Shown: positions 15,907 through 24,948 of the stretch, one piece after another
How positions within the stretch are numbered: the first letter of the stretch is position 1
How the letters are laid out: every line of letters starts with the position of its first letter
Source of the DNA: Baia soyae
GTDB lineage: Bacteria; Bacillota; Bacilli; Thermoactinomycetales; Thermoactinomycetaceae
Length of the DNA stretch: 59,453 bases
Direction: 5' to 3'
NCBI RefSeq assembly: GCF_004341445.1
Contig: NZ_SLXV01000016.1
Coordinates: 1-59,453, forward strand
Translations under genes and position numbers: made by a program
The notes under the pieces: generated by a model
What the model was told of the DNA's origin: nothing
What the model saw: the letters and a program-made list of their open reading frames with translations, nothing else
The model's database searches: none

Positions 15907-17093
15907 ATCATTGGGATCATTGGATTGAAGAAGAGCTTAGGCGTATGGCAGAAAAGGATTTGACGCGTGAATTGAAAATGGTGACCGAATCTGCGCAACC
16001 CATATGTCGGCGTAGAGGAAAGTCGTTACTTAATCTATCTTCTAATAATTATCTAGGTCTTGCGGGACATCCTCAATTAACGGATGCGATGCGAGAAGCG
16101 ATTGGACGGGGAGTGGGAGCAGGGTCGCCTTCTTCTCGACTAATCGTGGGGCATGAAGAAGAGACAGCTCTTTTGGAATCGGAATTAGCAAGTTGGCAGG
16201 AGTCTGAGGCGGCCTTAGTCTTTGGCAATGGATATTTGGCGAATCTAGGTGTTTTATCGGCGTTGCTGGGGCGTGATGATGCGGTGTTTAGTGATCGATT
16301 GAATCATGCCAGTATCGTGGATGGGATTCGATTGAGTGGGGCGACTCATTTTCGTTATCGCCATCGGGATCTGGGTCATTTGGAGAGCTATTTGAAAAAG
16401 GCAGACCAGAAAGGGATTAGACGAAAGTTAATTGTGACAGATGGGGTGTTTAGTATGGATGGAGATCTCGCACCGCTTCAAGAGCTTGTTTATCTTAAAG
16501 AACGATATGGTGCGGCTTTATTTGTGGACGAGGCTCATAGCGTGGGAGTGATCGGTGTACAGGGAAGAGGATGGGCCCACGAGCTAGAGATGGCGGATCA
16601 AGTGGATTTGCACATGGGGACCTTTAGCAAAGCGTTTGGCGTATATGGAGCGTATGTGGCTGGGAGAAGAGAGTGGATTCGCTATCTCATTCATACGGCT
16701 CGTAGTTTTATCTATACGACGGCGCTCCCTCCGGTGGTGATTTCGGCTATCCGTCGATCCTTGCAATTGGTGCGACAAGGGGACTTATTACGTCAATCTC
16801 TAGCGGGAAAGTGTCGCTATTTTCGAGAAGAGCTTTCCCGAGCTGGCTTCCAACTGACTGATTCTATGACGCCAATTATTCCGATTATGCTGGGGGAGAG
16901 TTCGAGTGCGGTGGAGTTTAGCCAGCGATTAGTCGAGTGCGGAATCCTGGCTGTGGCGATTCGGCCACCGACGGTTCCTAGCGGAGAAGCACGGATCCGA
17001 TTCTCCTTGATGGCAAGTCATCGAGATGAGGATGTACGAGAAGCGATTCGTAGTATTGTACAAATTGGATATGAATGTAAGGTGATCGGATGA
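15894..17093 (+). CDS. bioF: 8-amino-7-oxononanoate synthase
   Basis: 399 residues, PLP-dependent alpha-oxoamine synthase joining pimeloyl-ACP (or -CoA) and alanine to form KAPA. Motifs: NLSSNNYLGLAG near residue 50, FGNGYLANLGVLSAL, FVDEAHSVGVIG and the PLP lysine K246 in FSKAFGVYGAYVAG. It overlaps the ends of bioB and bioH, which indicates tight coupling in the operon. Confidence 0.94.
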   Translation: MCAVNHWDHWIEEELRRMAEKDLTRELKMVTESAQPICRRRGKSLLNLSSNNYLGLAGHPQLTDAMREAIGRGVGAGSPSSRLIVGHEEETALLESELASWQESEAALVFGNGYLANLGVLSALLGRDDAVFSDRLNHASIVDGIRLSGATHFRYRHRDLGHLESYLKKADQKGIRRKLIVTDGVFSMDGDLAPLQELVYLKERYGAALFVDEAHSVGVIGVQGRGWAHELEMADQVDLHMGTFSKAFGVYGAYVAGRREWIRYLIHTARSFIYTTALPPVVISAIRRSLQLVRQGDLLRQSLAGKCRYFREELSRAGFQLTDSMTPIIPIMLGESSSAVEFSQRLVECGILAVAIRPPTVPSGEARIRFSLMASHRDEDVREAIRSIVQIGYECKVIG

Positions 17094-17827
17094 ATAGAAA
17101 ACAACAAGCCTTTTTATGGATCTCGGGCTGGTCGGTTCCGGAAAGGGTTTGGGAGCCTTTTTATGGGGAATGGTCTGATGTCAAGCATGTTGCGCTCTCT
17201 TTTTGTGATTGTGAACAGGTAGGGGAAATGATGGAGTTGGCGATCCAAACATTCGAGCAAATCGATGCGGATGAGGTTATTGTAGTGGGGTGGTCATTAG
17301 GGGCGATGGTTGCTTTGGAACTGGCTTTGCGCTTTCCTGAGCGGGTACGGAGCCTTTTTCTCATCGGTGGGGTGGCTGATTTTGTAAAGCAGAGTGATGA
17401 TGACATAGGCTGGGATGAGCGTGTCCTGAGAAGGATGAAAAAGCAATTACGTTCGAATGAGCGGGAAGTGATTCGTTCATTTGATCGAAAAATGTTTTCG
17501 TTGCTGGAAGAAGAGGGTGGATGGGAGGAGAGGTGGCAGGAGGTGTTTCGTCAACATCTCCCTTCCCTCTCTTCTTTACAAGCGGGGCTTGATTTTCTAC
17601 AACAATTTTCACTTCGCGATCGAGCGAAAGGGATTTCGATGCCTGTCTTTCTACTGACGGGATCAGAAGATGTAATCTGCCATGCGGAGGCAACCCGCCG
17701 TTTGGCAAAACAACTTCCTAGAGCGGATTGTACCATTTGGAACGAGAGTGGACATGCTTGTTTTTGGACACAGAAGGAGCGTTTTCAACAGTGGATAAAG
17801 GGGTGTTTAGATGGAGAGTATTCATAA
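17090..17827 (+). CDS. bioH: Pimeloyl-ACP methyl ester carboxylesterase-like alpha/beta hydrolase
   Basis: 245 residues with an alpha/beta-hydrolase triad: S69 in VVGWSLGAM, D194 in GSEDVI and H222 in ESGHACFW. The N-terminal LWISGWSVPERVWEPF is typical of BioH/BioG-type esterases in bio operons. It would release pimeloyl-ACP from its methyl ester after two rounds of chain elongation, ending the BioC route. Sequence divergence within these esterases is high, so the assignment rests mainly on position between bioF and bioC; it may be another non-orthologous isozyme. Confidence 0.78.
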   Translation: MNRKQQAFLWISGWSVPERVWEPFYGEWSDVKHVALSFCDCEQVGEMMELAIQTFEQIDADEVIVVGWSLGAMVALELALRFPERVRSLFLIGGVADFVKQSDDDIGWDERVLRRMKKQLRSNEREVIRSFDRKMFSLLEEEGGWEERWQEVFRQHLPSLSSLQAGLDFLQQFSLRDRAKGISMPVFLLTGSEDVICHAEATRRLAKQLPRADCTIWNESGHACFWTQKERFQQWIKGCLDGEYS

Positions 17828-18623
17828 AACCAGGGTAGCCAACCGTTTCAATCGCTCCGTTTTGACGTATGATCAACATGCAGGAGTTCAAAAGCAGATG
17901 GCTCATCAATTGATCAAGCTGCTTTCTTTGATGAGGAAGCCGGTGGAGAGAATCTGCGAAGTTGGCTGTGGGACTGGATATTTGACTAGTTTGCTTACCG
18001 ATCATTATCCACATGCAGAGATCGTAGCGATCGACTTAGCACCGAAAATGATTGAAGTAGCAAAAATGAAGGTGACAAGTTCCCACGTTCATTGGATCGT
18101 AGGAGATGCAGAACAGCTGGAGCAGCTAGTATCTGGCCCCTTTGATCTCATTATCTCGAATGCAACCATTCAATGGTTAACAAATCCCAAGAGTACCATT
18201 CGCTCGTGGACAGAAGCGCTTCAGCCTACTGGATGGCTGGTTTCTTCTACTTTTGGACAAGACACTTTTCGAGAATTAGCGACTACATTTCAAAAAGTGG
18301 AAAGCGAACTTCATCTGGAACCGAGCCAACATCATTTGCGGATGCATTCATTAGAAGATTGGCAAAAGGTATGGAGAGAAGCAGAGTTGACACTACTAGA
18401 GGGGATAGAGGATTGGCAACGGATGTCGTACTCCAATTGTCGAGACTTTTTACAGAGTATTAAGGCGACTGGGGCCAATTATAGTGAAATGAAACCGTCA
18501 TTATCTGTATATAGACAGCTACTTCCACGGGTGATGGATCAATATAATCAACTCTATCAAATGGGATCGGGCGTGTATGGGACTTATCATTTGTTGTATA
18601 TAGTAGGGAAAAAGATAGGATGA
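17811..18623 (+). CDS. bioC: Malonyl-ACP O-methyltransferase
   Basis: 270 residues with N-terminal VANRFNRSVLTYDQHAGVQ, typical of BioC, and SAM-binding motif I EVGCGTGYLT (50-59), followed by VAIDLAPKM and the post-motif LIISNATIQWLTNP. It methylates malonyl-ACP so that the fatty-acid synthesis enzymes can build the pimeloyl chain. The gene overlaps bioH by 17 bases and is last in the operon. With BioH it makes the operon self-sufficient for pimelate supply. Confidence 0.92.
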   Translation: MESIHKTRVANRFNRSVLTYDQHAGVQKQMAHQLIKLLSLMRKPVERICEVGCGTGYLTSLLTDHYPHAEIVAIDLAPKMIEVAKMKVTSSHVHWIVGDAEQLEQLVSGPFDLIISNATIQWLTNPKSTIRSWTEALQPTGWLVSSTFGQDTFRELATTFQKVESELHLEPSQHHLRMHSLEDWQKVWREAELTLLEGIEDWQRMSYSNCRDFLQSIKATGANYSEMKPSLSVYRQLLPRVMDQYNQLYQMGSGVYGTYHLLYIVGKKIG

Positions 18624-18721
18624 AGCACTGAAAGTAGTAGAATGACTCATGTGAGCTATTGCACAATGAGTTTTTCTGGAATAATATAGAAGGAAAATGA
18701 TAGAGTAGGCAGGCGAGGCAA

Positions 18722-19378
18722 ATGAAACGTTTTTTGGTAGTTGGAGCAGTGGCAGTTAGTGTGATGAGTATGGCAATCGGATGTTCGAAATCAGATGAGC
18801 ATGCTGGGCATAAAGAGATGGCGAATCAGCAAGCTGCTAGTACTTCTACAAATGATGTAACGAAAGATAATTGGCAAGTTCCAGAGTTTACATATACGGA
18901 TCAGGATGGAAAGAAATTCGGAAGTCAGGATCTAAAGGGTAAAGTATATTTGAGTAATTTTATTTTTACTAGTTGCCCAGATGTTTGTCCTCCTATGACC
19001 GCAAATATGCGGAAAATCCAAGAGGATTTGAAGGCAGAGGGGTTAAATGTAGAGATTGTCTCGTTTAGTGTTGATCCTGAGACAGACAAGCCGGCTACGT
19101 TGAAGGCATTTGGAGAGAAGCATAAAAGTGATTTTTCCAACTGGCATTTCTTGACGGGCTATGCTTTGTCTGACATGGAGAAATTAGCGCGTGAGACTTT
19201 TAAGGGAACAGTAGAGAAGCAAGAGAGCCAGGTTCAAGGCGGTAAGCCTCTTTTCCAACATCCGGTTCAATTCTACTTGGTTGATGGGACGGGTAAAGTT
19301 CGCAAGTTTTATAATGGGATGAATCCGGATCAAGCGTTGATTAAAAAGGATGTAAAAGAAGTGTTGGGTAGTAAATAA
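18722..19378 (+). CDS. Sco1/SenC family copper-chaperone lipoprotein
   Basis: 218 residues. The signal peptide ends in lipobox MAIGC with C21 as the lipidated residue, and a His/Ser-rich linker follows. The thioredoxin-like domain has copper ligands C85 and C89 in TSCPDVCPPM and H180 in LFQHPVQFYLVD. Such proteins deliver copper to, or reduce, the CuA site of cytochrome c oxidase on the outer face of the membrane. It stands alone between the bio operon and ecsAB. Confidence 0.9.
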   Translation: MKRFLVVGAVAVSVMSMAIGCSKSDEHAGHKEMANQQAASTSTNDVTKDNWQVPEFTYTDQDGKKFGSQDLKGKVYLSNFIFTSCPDVCPPMTANMRKIQEDLKAEGLNVEIVSFSVDPETDKPATLKAFGEKHKSDFSNWHFLTGYALSDMEKLARETFKGTVEKQESQVQGGKPLFQHPVQFYLVDGTGKVRKFYNGMNPDQALIKKDVKEVLGSK

Positions 19379-19395
19379 TTTTATATGGGGTAACT

Positions 19396-19441
19396 AAAAA
19401 GGCATGATGGAGAGCGGTGAATACTCTCCATCATGCCTTTT
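19396..19441. terminator. Bidirectional terminator between sco and ecsB
   Basis: A stem of about 18 bases (AAAAGGCATGATGGAGAG with CTCTCCATCATGCCTTTT) lies between the two convergent stop codons and carries A- and T-runs on both sides. Confidence 0.85.
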
Positions 19442-20669
19442 ACCGATTTACTTGACTGGATTGAGATAGCTTTCGTTTATTCCAACCTATGATCAGCAAA
19501 CCTATCGCCCAGTTGATAAGTAATAGAATAATAGCTTCCGCATAACTCACTCGCTGCATGGCAAGGGGCATGATGATGAGTAGGAAGCCGAGCAGGAATG
19601 CTAGGGTTCGAGTGATGGTAACCCAGCTGTGAACAGCTCGTCCGGGAGATACGGGATATAGCTTTACCCAGAGTGGATAGGTTTGCTGTGTGATTAATCT
19701 AGGCATCTGAAGGACGAAGAGACCGATGGCAAGCGGGGTAATCGTCCAAGATACCCACGGATAGGGAAGGCTGACGACGAAAAGGGTTGCCCAAATCCAA
19801 ATCCGATAGAAACTAGCAAATAAGTCACTGCGCCTGATGAGGGTGCGCCAGTATAGATAGGTGAATGGCTCTTTTTGTGTGGTGAATCGCTTGATGAGGG
19901 CGATGAGCCAGGTTCTTTTTTTGATCGGTGGTTCAACCCCGCGCAATTCTACGAACCAACTAGCAAGTGATTGCCAGCGATGTCGAATGAGCGATTCTCT
20001 CTTTTGCCAGAGCATCCACGGCATTTGGCTGGTTTTGGTCGTTTTATATAGCCAAATAGAATGAACGATGGGAAGGAGTAGAGCGAGCAAGGTGTAGATT
20101 TGATAGGGATGGAGTGACCAAAATACGAGAAATGCGGTAACCCCCCAAAGGCAAGCCTGATCCAATACACGCGAATATCCTTGAAGCCTGCGATGGTCCT
20201 CCATGACCCGTACCCATAGGGTCCAGATTTGTAGAGCTAGTAACATTCCGATTGCCATCCACCACTCTGACGAAGTACCGATTCGAACTCGATATAGTGG
20301 ATAAAGCAGGAAAAGAACAACGATAAGACGAACCATAGCCATACCTGCTGAGTATAGAAAGGCCGTTTTTCTCCAAGCGGGCATGGTGTGCTCGAGAGGA
20401 AGTAAAAAGACTAAGTCCGCTTTTTCGATCCACGGACGGAATTCTACGCTCGAGAGGATATAGGTAAGAATCCCCCATACCACCCAATCAAACGGAAAGG
20501 TTGCCGGTAGCTCAGTGAGTAAGGTTTGATACGCTATATAAAAACCAATTAGGAGAATGCCTAGAACTAGAGGTGTTCCGCCTCCACTCGCGATTAACGT
20601 AATAATTCGCGTGGCCTTCGTCCATGTTGTATGGATTCGCTGTTGTAGTAAAGATTTATTTTGTTTCAT
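19440..20669 (-). CDS. ecsB: ABC transporter permease, EcsB family
   Basis: 409 residues with about ten hydrophobic segments. LVFLLPLEHTMPAW (a conserved EcsB stretch near residue 90), the central PWMLWQKRE and KEPFTYLYWRTLIRRSDLF are typical. It overlaps ecsA by four bases. In Bacillus the Ecs transporter affects competence, exoprotein secretion and intramembrane proteolysis; its substrate remains unclear. Confidence 0.85.
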   Translation of the reverse strand: MKQNKSLLQQRIHTTWTKATRIITLIASGGGTPLVLGILLIGFYIAYQTLLTELPATFPFDWVVWGILTYILSSVEFRPWIEKADLVFLLPLEHTMPAWRKTAFLYSAGMAMVRLIVVLFLLYPLYRVRIGTSSEWWMAIGMLLALQIWTLWVRVMEDHRRLQGYSRVLDQACLWGVTAFLVFWSLHPYQIYTLLALLLPIVHSIWLYKTTKTSQMPWMLWQKRESLIRHRWQSLASWFVELRGVEPPIKKRTWLIALIKRFTTQKEPFTYLYWRTLIRRSDLFASFYRIWIWATLFVVSLPYPWVSWTITPLAIGLFVLQMPRLITQQTYPLWVKLYPVSPGRAVHSWVTITRTLAFLLGFLLIIMPLAMQRVSYAEAIILLLINWAIGLLIIGWNKRKLSQSSQVNR

Positions 20670-21409
20670 CGACGATCCCCTTTTACAACCGATAGAAAGA
20701 GTTCATGCAGGGTGGCATGTGGGCGCTCGGCTTGGCTTCGCATCTCCTGAATCGTACCCGATAGGGCAATGTTGCCTTGATGGATACAAACATATCGATC
20801 ACAAAGTTTTTCAGCCATATCCAGGATGTGGGTAGAGATTAAGATGCCTGTTCCCTTCTCTTTACGTTGTTGTAATAGCATTGCTAATTCATCGATGGCG
20901 ATAGGATCCAGACCCACGAAGGGCTCGTCCACGATTAAATACTTACACTCCGTGAGGAAGGTACAGAGAATCATAATTTTTTGTTGCATCCCTTTGGAAA
21001 AAGTATCAGGGAACCAATTACGTGCCCGTTCCATTTGAAACTGTTTTAAGAGTTGTTCCGCTCGTTTATGAAAGATTTCGTCTGATAATCCATAAGCAGA
21101 AGCGGTTAATTCAAGATGCTCCCATAATGTTAACTCTGGATAAAACAAAGGCATTTCCGGTATGTAGCCGATCTTCGATCTGAAATCCTCCGGTTGCTCC
21201 GACAGTGTGGATCCATCGATCGTGATCGAGCCACTATGTGCGTTTAGTAGACCTAGGATATGTTTCATAGTAGTACTCTTACCAGCCCCATTTAGCCCAA
21301 TTAGGCCAACTGTTTCGCCAGGCTTCACTTGAAAAGAAAGGTTATGGATGACGGGGCTTGTACGCGAGTAACCACCCGTTATATTTTGAATGGCAAGCAA
21401 ATCGTTCAC
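20666..21409 (-). CDS. ecsA: ABC transporter ATP-binding protein, EcsA family
   Basis: 247 residues. Walker A GLNGAGKST (38-46), signature FSKGMQQK (137-144), Walker B LIVDEPFVGLDP (158-169) and ISTHILD. FSKGMQQK and DEPFVGLDP are characteristic of EcsA. Divergent from the prepilin peptidase gene with an 84-base gap that must hold both promoters. Confidence 0.88.
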   Translation of the reverse strand: MNDLLAIQNITGGYSRTSPVIHNLSFQVKPGETVGLIGLNGAGKSTTMKHILGLLNAHSGSITIDGSTLSEQPEDFRSKIGYIPEMPLFYPELTLWEHLELTASAYGLSDEIFHKRAEQLLKQFQMERARNWFPDTFSKGMQQKIMILCTFLTECKYLIVDEPFVGLDPIAIDELAMLLQQRKEKGTGILISTHILDMAEKLCDRYVCIHQGNIALSGTIQEMRSQAERPHATLHELFLSVVKGDRR

Positions 21410-21493
21410 CTCTTATTTATAGAAAATGCTTAACTTTATTGTACAGAAATCAGCTTCGTTGGTCGACCTCTAACCAGAAAGTAGGAACCAACA

Positions 21494-22177
21494 TTGAATC
21501 TATGGCAATGGATCACATGCATCCTCGCATTTGGCCTTTTACCCAATATCACACACCTCTACTTAACCCGTAGGCAAAAGCAGAACCGACTACATAGTAG
21601 CTGGAAGAACGACCTACCTAATCAAGTCACATGGTGGATGAATGGAGTCTCGTTTGTATACGGGGCAACCCTTCTTTCTATCAATTCATCCTCTCATCAC
21701 AATGAATGGTTCCTTCTGGCCGGGATTCTATGGATCATGGGCATGATTGTGTGGTCAGATCTATGGATGGGAATTATTCCGAATGTATGTGTGATTGTGA
21801 TGTGCGGATTAGGGGTCGTAAACCAGATCCAGAGTGAGTCCTATCAAGAATATCTGCATACAGAGTGGTTGATTGGATTAGCAATTCTCTTCTTATTCAT
21901 CGTTCTCGTCTTGCTTACCCGTTCCATGGGCTGGGGAGACATCAAGCTATTAACCGCTTTATTCATCTGGTTAGGCACATGGAACTGGATCATTCATCTA
22001 TGGATCGCATGTGTGAGCGCATGTGGAGTCGTGTTGCTCCGAGCGCTTACAACCAAACAAATTGCTCGAAAACAAAAAATGCCCTTTGGTCCACATATTG
22101 TACTAGGGGCGATTATTGCTTGGATAGCAGGAGAAAGGCTGTGGACAAGTTATTTAGAATGGTTTCTCTCATTCTAG
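21494..22177 (+). CDS. comC: Prepilin peptidase (A24 family), ComC-like
   Basis: About 227 residues with six or seven helices. The aspartyl protease pair is D89 in WSDLWMGIIPN and D149 in GWGDIKLLTAL, and the C-terminal PFGPHIVLG motif is present. The start (TTG) and the N-terminal cytosolic methylase region are unusual: the zinc cysteines of full-length PilD/ComC are missing. In Bacillus this gene, which processes ComG pseudopilins for competence, lies just before spoIIB, as here. Confidence 0.82.
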   Translation: MNLWQWITCILAFGLLPNITHLYLTRRQKQNRLHSSWKNDLPNQVTWWMNGVSFVYGATLLSINSSSHHNEWFLLAGILWIMGMIVWSDLWMGIIPNVCVIVMCGLGVVNQIQSESYQEYLHTEWLIGLAILFLFIVLVLLTRSMGWGDIKLLTALFIWLGTWNWIIHLWIACVSACGVVLLRALTTKQIARKQKMPFGPHIVLGAIIAWIAGERLWTSYLEWFLSF

Positions 22178-22255
22178 TAAAATTGTCTAGTAGCGTAGTT
22201 CTAGTTTGAGTATTTGTCCATATACTGTGATAGAAAGTTTCTGGGAGGGTCTATC

Positions 22256-23380
22256 ATGGTGAAAATAAATGTAAAGCCCAAACGAGAAGAGTCTGTAGGC
22301 GATTCTCTGGATGATAACTTTGTAAAAGTCGTTACACATACCCCTTCGAACGGATCGACATTTGTGACCGTTGAACCGATCCAGAGCGAGGAAGAAGAGA
22401 TCACTCCAGAAATAGAACCGGTGGAACCGACCTCGACCTCTCAAGGACGTACATTTCTAGATGCATTAAGTGCGTATCGCTTTCGAAAAGTTTTTTCGAT
22501 TGAAGATGATCGAGAAGCAGAGATCATCGAATGGAGCTCCCCTCATACTCCATCTCGAAAACCGAACAAACGAAAGTTTAACTGGAAAAAAACATGGTTA
22601 CAGATCGTGCTATCGATAGTAGGTGCAACGGTCTTAGGCTCCATTATGGGGATATCGGTCTTATCTCTGTTTTTTTCGGGGGATTCGCAAAAGCGCCCAA
22701 CCAACTCCATTGATTCGCACCTAATACCACAAAATGATTCGAAACAAGAAACCCCTGTTCAAGGTGATCCCAACCATTTTCCAGAGTTGCCTGTTGTTTT
22801 GATGGAAACAGGAAGCTATGGTGACGCATCGGCCGCGCAAAAAGGAGTTTTTGAACTCCGAGCGAAGGGATTTGCTTCAGTACTATCGTTTACGAGTCCA
22901 GATCGCATCTTTGTAGGGATGACAATCGACGAGAAACAAGCAGGACAGTTGTCCAATTTCCTAAAGCAAAAAGGGGTTCCTGTCAGTTCTAAGAAGGTAC
23001 AGTCGTCTCAGAAAGAAACCAAAAAACAGATTGATTCGAAGTTGCAGTCGTTTATCCAGCTAGGAAATGAAATGGTACAAGAGATGACGCCTTTAACCGT
23101 CTCGCAACTTACCAGTTCCAAAGAACCGCCTCCTTTTCCATTTAAAGCAGAGTATCTAGAAAAACATCGCAAGCTTCTCACCGATGGACAGGAGATCGCG
23201 AACTCTTTGCCACAAACATCGAAAAATTATTTATCTGAAATGATCCGAGGAATTGATCAATCGGTACAAGCAGCCGGGGAGGCACAGAAGAATCCGAATA
23301 CGGCTTTACTTGGGATGATTCAAGAAGGGTTGATCCGTTATAGTACTTCATACCAGCAACTAATCGAATCATTTCAATAG
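22256..23380 (+). CDS. spoIIB: Stage II sporulation protein B (SPOR domain)
   Basis: The start at 22256 follows GGGAGG. 374 residues: an acidic cytosolic region (EEEEITPEIEPVEPT), one transmembrane helix (about 114-140), then an extracytoplasmic SPOR domain (about 185-250: METGSYGDASAAQKGVFELRAKGF) that binds denuded glycan at the septum, and a helical C-terminus. In B. subtilis SpoIIB aids engulfment by directing the SpoIIDMP machine. Position between comC and maf is that of spoIIB, which is the main support for the name; sequence similarity outside SPOR is low. Confidence 0.75.
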   Translation: MVKINVKPKREESVGDSLDDNFVKVVTHTPSNGSTFVTVEPIQSEEEEITPEIEPVEPTSTSQGRTFLDALSAYRFRKVFSIEDDREAEIIEWSSPHTPSRKPNKRKFNWKKTWLQIVLSIVGATVLGSIMGISVLSLFFSGDSQKRPTNSIDSHLIPQNDSKQETPVQGDPNHFPELPVVLMETGSYGDASAAQKGVFELRAKGFASVLSFTSPDRIFVGMTIDEKQAGQLSNFLKQKGVPVSSKKVQSSQKETKKQIDSKLQSFIQLGNEMVQEMTPLTVSQLTSSKEPPPFPFKAEYLEKHRKLLTDGQEIANSLPQTSKNYLSEMIRGIDQSVQAAGEAQKNPNTALLGMIQEGLIRYSTSYQQLIESFQ

Positions 23381-23447
23381 TCAGTTTGGTTAGATTCTTG
23401 TTGAATAATGCCAAGTTTGCTAAACTAAAATTATCATAATTTTGACT

Positions 23448-23474
23448 GCACCTTTTTGAGGAGGGTGCTTTTTT
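23448..23474 (+). terminator. Terminator after spoIIB
   Basis: GCACC, loop, GGTGC followed by six T residues. It lies before the likely maf start and argues against starting maf at 23456. Confidence 0.6.
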
Positions 23475-23512
23475 GTACATATGAGGATTTCGGGACGAAA
23501 GAAGGCGCTTAT

Positions 23513-24100
23513 GTGGAGATTGTTTTAGCATCTGGCTCACCCAGACGACGTGAATTATTAGCTCATTTAAAAGTGGATTTTCGTGTGCGGACGAGTGAGG
23601 TTAGTGAAGAGATAGATTCAACAGAACCAAGTGAAGTAGTCGAAATGTTATCGTTGCGAAAAGCAGTAAAAGTGGCTGAGGAAGAGAAAAATGCTTGGGT
23701 CATTGGTGCGGATACGATTGTAGTGCAAGGTGGACAGATTCTCGGAAAGCCAAGCGATCCGGCAGATGCGTTTGCTATGCTATCTAGCCTTCAAGGAACC
23801 CAGCATCAAGTATTTAGCGGGATTAGTATCATCGAAGTTCGTGATGGCGAGGTGAAGCGTTCTCTATCGAGACATGCTACCACACATGTATGGATGAACT
23901 CGCTATCCGATCAAAGGATTAAATGGTATATCGAGACAGGGGACCCGATGGACAAGGCTGGATCCTATGGGATTCAAGGATATGGGGCTAGTTTTATTGA
24001 AAAGATTGAGGGTTGCTATTTTAACGTAGTAGGGATGTCTCTATCCTTGCTGGCAGAGATGTTAGAAACCTGTTCTTGTCCACTGTTTGAGAAGTCATAG
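23513..24100 (+). CDS. maf: Nucleotide pyrophosphatase Maf
   Basis: GTG at 23513 gives about 195 residues, the normal Maf length; longer in-frame starts overlap the spoIIB terminator. The opening VEIVLASGSPRRRELL is the family signature, and VIGADTIVVQGG, LGKPSDPADA and DKAGSYGIQGYGA are conserved. Maf proteins hydrolyse non-canonical or pyrimidine nucleoside triphosphates, and in Bacillus maf influences septation and competence-linked division arrest. Next is radC, as in Bacillus. Confidence 0.93.
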   Translation: MEIVLASGSPRRRELLAHLKVDFRVRTSEVSEEIDSTEPSEVVEMLSLRKAVKVAEEEKNAWVIGADTIVVQGGQILGKPSDPADAFAMLSSLQGTQHQVFSGISIIEVRDGEVKRSLSRHATTHVWMNSLSDQRIKWYIETGDPMDKAGSYGIQGYGASFIEKIEGCYFNVVGMSLSLLAEMLETCSCPLFEKS

Positions 24101-24168
24101 TCGGTATAATGTGTAATGCATCAAGATAAACATCCTAATCAATCTAATATGTTTGGGAGAGGATTCTA

Positions 24169-24876
24169 GTGGAATATAATGATTCTCAATTACTGATGAG
24201 AGATGTTCCAGCAGATGAGAGACCTCGAGAAAGAATGATTCAACTTGGTGCAGAACACTTATCGAATGCGGAATTAATTGCTTTACTTCTTCGAACAGGG
24301 AGTCGCGGGGAATCAGTGCTAGCCCTGGCCCAGCGTTTGCTTATTGGGACGAATGGACTTCGAAATCTACATGGATCTTCGCTACAAGAGTTAACGAAAA
24401 TCCGAGGGATTGGGGAAGCGAAAGCGATTCAGATCTTGGCTGGGATCGAAATTGGAAAGCGTCTTGTTAAGCATAGACGAGAAGAGCTAGTATCCATTCA
24501 AAATCCAGAGACTGTGGCCGAGTATTTGATGGAGGATCTTCGCTATCTTCCACAAGAGCATTTTGTCTGTCTCTACCTGAATGTGAAGAATAAAATTATA
24601 CATAAAAAAGATATTTTTATCGGAGGATTAAATTCTTCCATCGTACATCCTCGTGATATTTTTCGAGAGGGAATCAGGTATAATGCAGCTTCCATCATAT
24701 GTGCTCACAATCATCCGAGCGGAGATCCTACTCCGAGTCCAGAAGATTTAATGGTTACACAGCGCCTCATCGAGGCCGGGGATTTAGTAGGGATTGAGGT
24801 CGTGGATCATATCATTATTGGCGATGGTCGTTTTTGTAGCTTACGAAATGAAGGCTTGATGTTTGAGCCGAGTTAA
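24169..24876 (+). CDS. radC: RadC (YsxA) JAMM-domain protein
   Basis: 235 residues starting at GTG. An N-terminal UPF0758 helix-hairpin-helix region (RERMIQLGAEHLSNAELIALLLRTG; LTKIRGIGEAKA) is followed by the JAMM metal motif AHNHPSGDPTPSPED (179-193). Its biochemical role is unsettled despite the historic DNA repair name. In Bacillus the following genes are mreBCD; here minC follows after 72 bases. Confidence 0.93.
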   Translation: MEYNDSQLLMRDVPADERPRERMIQLGAEHLSNAELIALLLRTGSRGESVLALAQRLLIGTNGLRNLHGSSLQELTKIRGIGEAKAIQILAGIEIGKRLVKHRREELVSIQNPETVAEYLMEDLRYLPQEHFVCLYLNVKNKIIHKKDIFIGGLNSSIVHPRDIFREGIRYNAASIICAHNHPSGDPTPSPEDLMVTQRLIEAGDLVGIEVVDHIIIGDGRFCSLRNEGLMFEPS

Positions 24877-24948
24877 AACGGTTTTTGACAATAAGAAGGA
24901 AAATGATGGAATTTAGCGAAAAAATAGAGTTGAGGCGGGGTGACGTGA

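Noticed and set aside
17361-17708. 115-codon antisense frame within bioH
   Set aside because: Shadow frame, explained by codon bias of the opposite strand.
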